Position numbers and translations under genes: made by a program. From Dunaliella salina (Eukaryota; Chlorophyta; Chlorophyceae; Chlamydomonadales; Dunaliellaceae), in assembly GCA_002284615.2 (NCBI GenBank), contig MU069633.1, positions 409,721 through 420,104 on the forward strand: DNA of 10,384 nucleotides, given 5' to 3'. Positions 7,241-10,384 of this stretch are shown one piece after another. Every line of letters starts with the position of its first letter. Position 1 is the first letter of the stretch. Under the pieces are notes generated by a model. It worked only from the letters and a program-made list of their open reading frames with translations, did no database searches and was not told where the DNA came from.

Positions 7241-7550
7241 GGGTATTACAGGCACACTCAAAGGGTAATATGACATTATTGATGCGGCCATATGTGTAGC
7301 ATGTATTGTTATGGACGTCTTTGCCAGTAGCTTGGTAGTGGGTCCAGGGTCTGCAGGTGTCTTCCTTGCAGGGGGATAGGTTGTTAGAGAGAAGGAATTC
7401 ACGGTACATTTTGTCAGCATGGTAGGACACATTGCTGGTGCGGTCAGTATCTTGGATTGTAGCGTTCATGTCCCCAATCATCAGAGGGGTGGCTTCATTA
7501 AAATTTGTCTGCACCTTTTAAAAGTTACTGGATGTGCCTACATAAATTTT
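7224..7550 (-). pseudogene. C-terminal half of an APE-type endonuclease, 5'-truncated
   Basis: On the minus strand, TPLMIGDMNA (D at 7472-7470) matches the Gly-Asp-x-Asn motif of LINE apurinic-like endonucleases. It is followed by MYREFLLSNNLSP and TYGRINNVILP. The latter corresponds to the Arg/Ser-x-Ile-Asp-x-x-Ile motif with Asn in place of Asp. The reading can be extended upstream as LLHKIYVGTSSNF, TAA (7520-7518), KVQTNFNEA, so a premature stop interrupts it. It ends in a run of eight C on the minus strand (7243-7236), where the frame shifts to CYTDELGSLSGHVPLIA. Earlier APE motifs (the N-terminal Asn and Glu) are absent. The run of eight could be a sequencing error, but the other breaks are not homopolymers. 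Confidence 0.8.
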
Positions 7551-7560
7551 ATGAAGTAAG

Positions 7561-7609
7561 GGCAGCCAGCCAGCCGTCCAGCCAAAGGTAACCCCCTTTT
7601 AAATTTGCC
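7561..7609 (-). repeat. Right copy of the 29-bp inverted repeat with an adjoining GGCT-rich stretch
   Basis: 7581-7609 read on the minus strand begins GGCAA and ends GGGGGTTACCTTTGGC. It matches 3427-3455 at 25 of 29 positions. Next to it, 7561-7580 is built of GGCT/GGCA-like units on the minus strand (CAGCCAGCCAGCC on plus). On the minus strand the repeat reads into LLHKIYVGTSSNF, and the codons of the repeat itself read GVTFG in both copies. Confidence 0.8.
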
Positions 7610-7959
7610 CAAAATGTGCTCACAATACTTTAGTGCCTGGTGTCAAGAACGTGCATTTTCATTCAGTTGTTCAGTGAGATGTCTCAATGAACTCTTTTAC
7701 ACTAGCGGCTAGCAGCATCATTGCATGCCTGCATGTTATGCATCGACTTCCTGCAAGTAAATGGCTTATAGCCTCTTCAGTGAAGTCCATCAACCTCAAC
7801 ACACGCAAAGCCTGCCTGGCTCAGGTTTCCCTAGAAGTTTTCATGCTCAGTAAAAAGTCATGGTAAAAAGTTCTCTATACAAAGCGTTGGATACATCAAC
7901 AAATGTCCCGTACAGCTGGCCCCAGTGCAAGAGAGGGACCCATGCTGAGACGTTGGAGG
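7610..7959. other. No recognised gene; one short open frame
   Basis: A plus-strand frame of 59 codons (ATG 7687-7689 to TAA 7864-7866) reads SKWLIASSVKSINLN and RKACLAQVSLEVF. I cannot assign it. It may be a remnant belonging to the LINE end that follows, or chance. Confidence 0.35.
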
Positions 7960-8266
7960 GCTTCCTCTGAGGCTAAAGGATAGGTCCTGACTTCGACAGG
8001 GCCTCTGGACATACAACGTGAACTGACAGTTGCTAATTGTCTGATATTCTGAGTGTACTGTGCAAGATGAAGAGCACATTCTTCTGGACTGCCCTTCCCA
8101 GGATCCGACAGACTTGAGGAATCAGTTCCATCATTTGTTCAGCTGTGCAACTCCCGGTTGTCCAATCCGCCTCAGAGACTTCATGAACCAAACTAACTTC
8201 TTAGAATTAGCCAAGTTTGTGTCTGCATGCTTGCATTTTTTGAGCAATACTTTCATTTTTACTTAA
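7960..8266 (+). pseudogene. C-terminal end of a LINE of a different clade (RT-associated zinc-binding region)
   Basis: The plus strand reads SECTVQDEEHILLDCPSQD (from 8048) and continues LRNQFHHLFS, LRDFMNQTNFLELAKFV and SACL to a TAA at about 8264. Cys, acidic residues, x-His-x-Leu-x-x-Cys-Pro, then a region of the type LRxxFxxLF, FMNQ, LAxFVxxCL is the usual ending of L1-like and related plant-type LINE ORF2 proteins. It is clearly different from the CCHC/PD-(D/E)XK ending of the central element. In-frame stops (TGA at 8042-8044 and another near 8018) interrupt it just upstream, where the first Cys pair should lie, so it is a relic. The left boundary is a guess. Confidence 0.7.
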
Positions 8267-8484
8267 ATTGGTCTGGTCACAGGCCTCTATGTCTCCGCTC
8301 AGCTGCCCTTGTAGGCAGATAAAGCGATGTAACCTTACCTGATAATCTGAGTATCATGCACACAATCTTCGAGAAATTATTGAAGATTAACGATGAGCAT
8401 GAGTGATTATATTTGATGATTGTACATTTTGTAAGGACAAGCGTGCATCCTGATTCTGTGCTTCGCTGTGCACTTCGCGAGCCA
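8267..8484. other. No recognisable gene
   Basis: AT-leaning sequence with no frame or motif I can support. It separates the LINE relic ending near 8266 from the hairpin that follows. Confidence 0.5.
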
Positions 8485-8520
8485 GTGACGTTAAGGTAAG
8501 TGCCGAAGCCTTAACGTTAC
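8485..8520. repeat. Hairpin: 12-bp inverted repeat with 12-base loop
   Basis: GTGACGTTAAGG (8485-8496) and CCTTAACGTTAC (8509-8520) pair over 12 positions: 11 Watson-Crick pairs and one G-T. The loop is TAAGTGCCGAAG. It could be a foldback element core, a cruciform-prone site or an RNA stem. Neither neighbour suggests a function. Confidence 0.75.
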
Positions 8521-8989
8521 AGGACAGCACTGTCATGGGTGGTTCAGGTGGAGGCCAACTTGCAGGAGTAGACACCTGTGCTTCTCTTTCTCTGGGTCTG
8601 AACTGGTGGGGCTCACTCTCAATTTAAGCGTTGCCTGTTGGGTCTTTCCTTAATGCAAGCTGGCTTTTGCCCAGTACAGACTTCTTCTTCTTCTTCTTCT
8701 TCTCCTTCAGACTCTTCAGTGATTTAAATGTCAGGATGGAAGATATTTGGAATACTCCCTGCACACAGAGTTGCATCCAAAATCCAAAGATGGCTGAATG
8801 ATACTGTTTTAGGGGGCCAGCTCGCGGGAAAAAACCAAAACAAGTCGAAGCAAGGAAAGGAGACTCTGCGCCGTCCGGGAGCCTTGGCCATGTACATTAC
8901 ATTGATAAGGTTCCCATACTTGAAGGCATGGATAGAAAAAATGTGACCCTTGCTTCCCAATCATGACCCAAGCTAGAAATTTTCTTTAA
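8521..8989. other. No recognised gene; contains a CTT microsatellite
   Basis: Open frames on both strands near 8724-8960 overlap each other and show no family motif, so I leave them uncalled. A CTT repeat lies at 8681-8703. Confidence 0.45.
8681..8703. repeat. (CTT)n microsatellite
   Basis: About seven CTT units in a row, ending in CTCCTTC. Confidence 0.9.
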
Positions 8990-9268
8990 ACCCACCTAAC
9001 CGAGTCACCCAATTTTCTAGAGGCCCAAGCGGCAGATGGGGTTGCGCTTTATCATAGACAAATTGACCTTATGGCCAAAGAGATCCCTAATGTTGTCAAT
9101 GCCGTACAAAATCATGGTAGGCCGTTCCTGCATGTATTTCCAGGCAGGGCAGAGAAATGTTAAGGCTACAAGGTTACAATAAGGGGCCATCAGTTAAAAT
9201 GCACGACTGCTAGGCTAGAGAATAGCAAATATATCAAAAGAAAAAAAGGAAGTTTGCCAAGCCACTGA
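8990..9268 (+). pseudogene. Unrecognised reading frame with one internal stop
   Basis: After a TAA at 8987-8989 the plus strand is open for 57 codons ([54 protein letters not shown]). It meets one TAA at 9161-9163, then stays open in the same frame for 34 more codons ([34 protein letters not shown]) to TGA at 9266-9268. The composition is balanced and protein-like, with no ATG at the beginning. It could be an exon or transposon remnant with one nonsense change. I recognise no family, and about 90 codons with one stop is also within reach of chance. Confidence 0.3.
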
Positions 9269-10066
9269 TGGTCCTTCGACTCCAGGATTGATTTGCTTTA
9301 TGAGTCTTCAAGTGCTTGTTAACCTGAACCTTGCTTTCATCTTGTATAAGTGTAAAAGTGCCTAAGCGTGCCGCCAGAAAGAGGATGCAAGCCACCAGGT
9401 AATGTGACTCTTTGGCCTGATGCTGGGAATACTGTCCTTTTGGCCCTGCTGATTCTTAGCTGCTCTCGCCGCATCCAGAGTCATGCAGTGGATGCCACTG
9501 TATTATTTTAAATGCTCCATTGAGACATCGAAAACCATTGCTATTAAAGTATAAGTGCATGAAGTGCAACCAGGGTCAAGTTTTACATTTGCTGTGGCGC
9601 TTGTGAGGTTACAGAGGGCTTCCATAACATTACAGGTGCCCAGGCATCTACATGACCTGCCGTGCTGCTCTTCCCGGGTTGTAACTTTAGAGCCAAGACC
9701 GCTGCTGTGCTTTGGATCTTGGGGCCTTGAATCTTGGCAGCTCTGCTTTTGGCAGCAGCTTGGAACTTAAAAAAGCTGGAAAATAATAAGGGCTTTCTTA
9801 CTCAAATGCACAAGCGCATGAGCATGCACTATGCAGCAATGCTCGACACTCGCAAAAATTCCCTGGTCTGCCCTCATACATCGAATCTTGGGCCGGAACA
9901 CACAGCTCTGGATGGGCTTTGGTGGGCCCTATTCTCTCTACCCTTGACTCCCAACTCTCCATGCATGAATGTGTTGCGCAAACACACATTGCCTTAAGCT
10001 GCCCCCCCATGAAATGCCAAAATGGACTACCATGTCTCCACGACCAGCTCGAATGGTCTTCGCCTG
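9269..10066. other. No recognisable gene
   Basis: Frames exist on the plus strand (about 9555-9770 and 9734-9997) but show no domain, and overlapping minus-strand frames are equally open. I see no conserved motif, structural RNA or repeat family. Confidence 0.5.
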
Positions 10067-10100
10067 AAAATAAATAAACAAACAAACAAATAAATAAATT
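10067..10100. repeat. AAAT/AAAC tetranucleotide repeat
   Basis: AAAT, AAAC and AAAT units follow each other in blocks. AATAAA hexamers occur inside it, but with no gene upstream I do not call a polyadenylation signal. Confidence 0.85.
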
Positions 10101-10130
10101 AACGTATATACACATTGTACTGTATTAAAA

Positions 10131-10157
10131 AACACACACACACACACATATATATAT
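10131..10157. repeat. Compound (AC)n(AT)n microsatellite
   Basis: AC dinucleotides run into ATATATAT, a common compound microsatellite form. Confidence 0.9.
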
Positions 10158-10361
10158 TGTACCGTACCAGTAATATATCATTACGCAAAAATATCTTTTT
10201 GGGGCTGTGCGTATAAATTTCGGCTTGCAAAAAAATAATTATTTTAGGTGGTGCGAACGTGAGCGAAAAAGGAAAAAAATACGATTAGGCTTGCCGACGG
10301 TGTCCAGCAGCGTTTCACTTTCTCAACAGAGCCTGAAGGTCAAGCAGGAAAAGGAGCAGAA
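10158..10361. other. No gene; AT-rich then purine-rich stretch
   Basis: Contains GTATAAATT near 10210 and A-runs, then a purine-rich segment with more CpG than the rest of the window. A TATA-like word alone does not support a promoter. Confidence 0.4.
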
Positions 10362-10384
10362 GCACGCACGCACACACACACACA
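10362..10384. repeat. GCAC/CA microsatellite at the right end of the window
   Basis: GCACGCACG passes into CA dinucleotides that run to the last base. Confidence 0.9.

Larger units (their letters stand above)
3427..7609. mobile_element. Tail-to-tail pair of LINE pieces bounded by a 29-bp inverted repeat
   Basis: The left half is a plus-strand LINE 3' portion (end of RNase H to PD-(D/E)XK and 3' UTR). The right half is a minus-strand 5' portion of what looks like the same family (end of APE to RT thumb). They meet near 4985-4990. The two outer ends carry the same 29-bp sequence in inverted orientation, reading inward into each half. I see no clear target-site duplication outside either repeat. 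The pair may be a rearranged single element or two insertions. Confidence 0.6.

Noticed and set aside
3438..7550. Simple twin-priming inversion of a single LINE
   Set aside because: Twin priming leaves the inverted 5' part upstream of the 3' part in the element's sense; here the APE-RT part lies beyond the 3' UTR.
10067..10100. Polyadenylation signal (AATAAA)
   Set aside because: The hexamers are part of a tetranucleotide repeat and there is no gene end upstream.
9734..10115. Overlapping frames on both strands as host genes
   Set aside because: Neither strand shows a domain or conserved motif, and the opposing frames are equally open.
10205..10230. TATA-box promoter
   Set aside because: A single TATAAA-like word in AT-rich DNA with no downstream frame.

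Overview
The window looks like nuclear, repeat-dominated eukaryotic DNA. It has no operon-like packing, much low-complexity sequence ((CA)n, (CTT)n, (GAAAA)n, AAAT/AAAC runs), single-base assembly ambiguities at 5515 and 5634, and remains of several non-LTR retrotransposons (LINEs). It begins and ends in CA microsatellites, so it may be a whole contig that broke at microsatellites. The dominant LINE family carries an APE-type endonuclease, a reverse transcriptase, an RNase H, a CCHC knuckle and a C-terminal PD-(D/E)XK nuclease. That combination is the hallmark of the Dualen/RandI clade, first described in Chlamydomonas. A green-lineage host (alga or early-diverging plant) is therefore my best guess, held with low to moderate confidence. 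I see no convincing intact host gene, tRNA, rRNA or CRISPR array.

Layout. 1-24: CA-rich end. About 24-660 (minus): a badly decayed 3' end of a Dualen-like LINE, with its PD motif still legible but the ExK half lost. 720-1380: unassigned sequence with weak coding traces. 1381-1650: simple repeats and a C-rich patch holding a minus-strand G-quadruplex motif. About 1652-1815 (minus): a second short relic of the same LINE 3' end, directly abutting the G-quadruplex. 1816-3426: an unassigned 109-codon frame plus short tandem repeats. 3427-7609: the centrepiece, two complementary LINE pieces arranged tail to tail. The plus-strand piece (3438-4859) is an uninterrupted 473-codon frame for the end of RNase H, the CCHC knuckle and the PD-(D/E)XK nuclease, followed by a 3' UTR. 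The minus-strand piece (about 7520 down to 4987) carries the end of APE, a long linker, RT and thumb, broken by stops and frameshifts. The outer ends of the pair carry a 29-bp imperfect inverted repeat (25/29 identical). About 7960-8266 (plus): the C-terminal end of a LINE of a different clade. 8267-10384: mostly empty, with one perfect-looking hairpin (8485-8520), one unassigned reading frame with a single internal stop (8990-9268), and microsatellites.

How the parts relate. In this clade the domains run APE, linker, RT, RNase H, CCHC, PD-(D/E)XK. The two central pieces cover non-overlapping parts of that order and lack the RT-RNase H connection between them. They could be one element that suffered an internal deletion and an inversion, or two separately truncated copies. 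The open 473-codon frame beside a multiply broken partner suggests either different ages or selection on the C-terminal part. This cannot be settled from the window alone.
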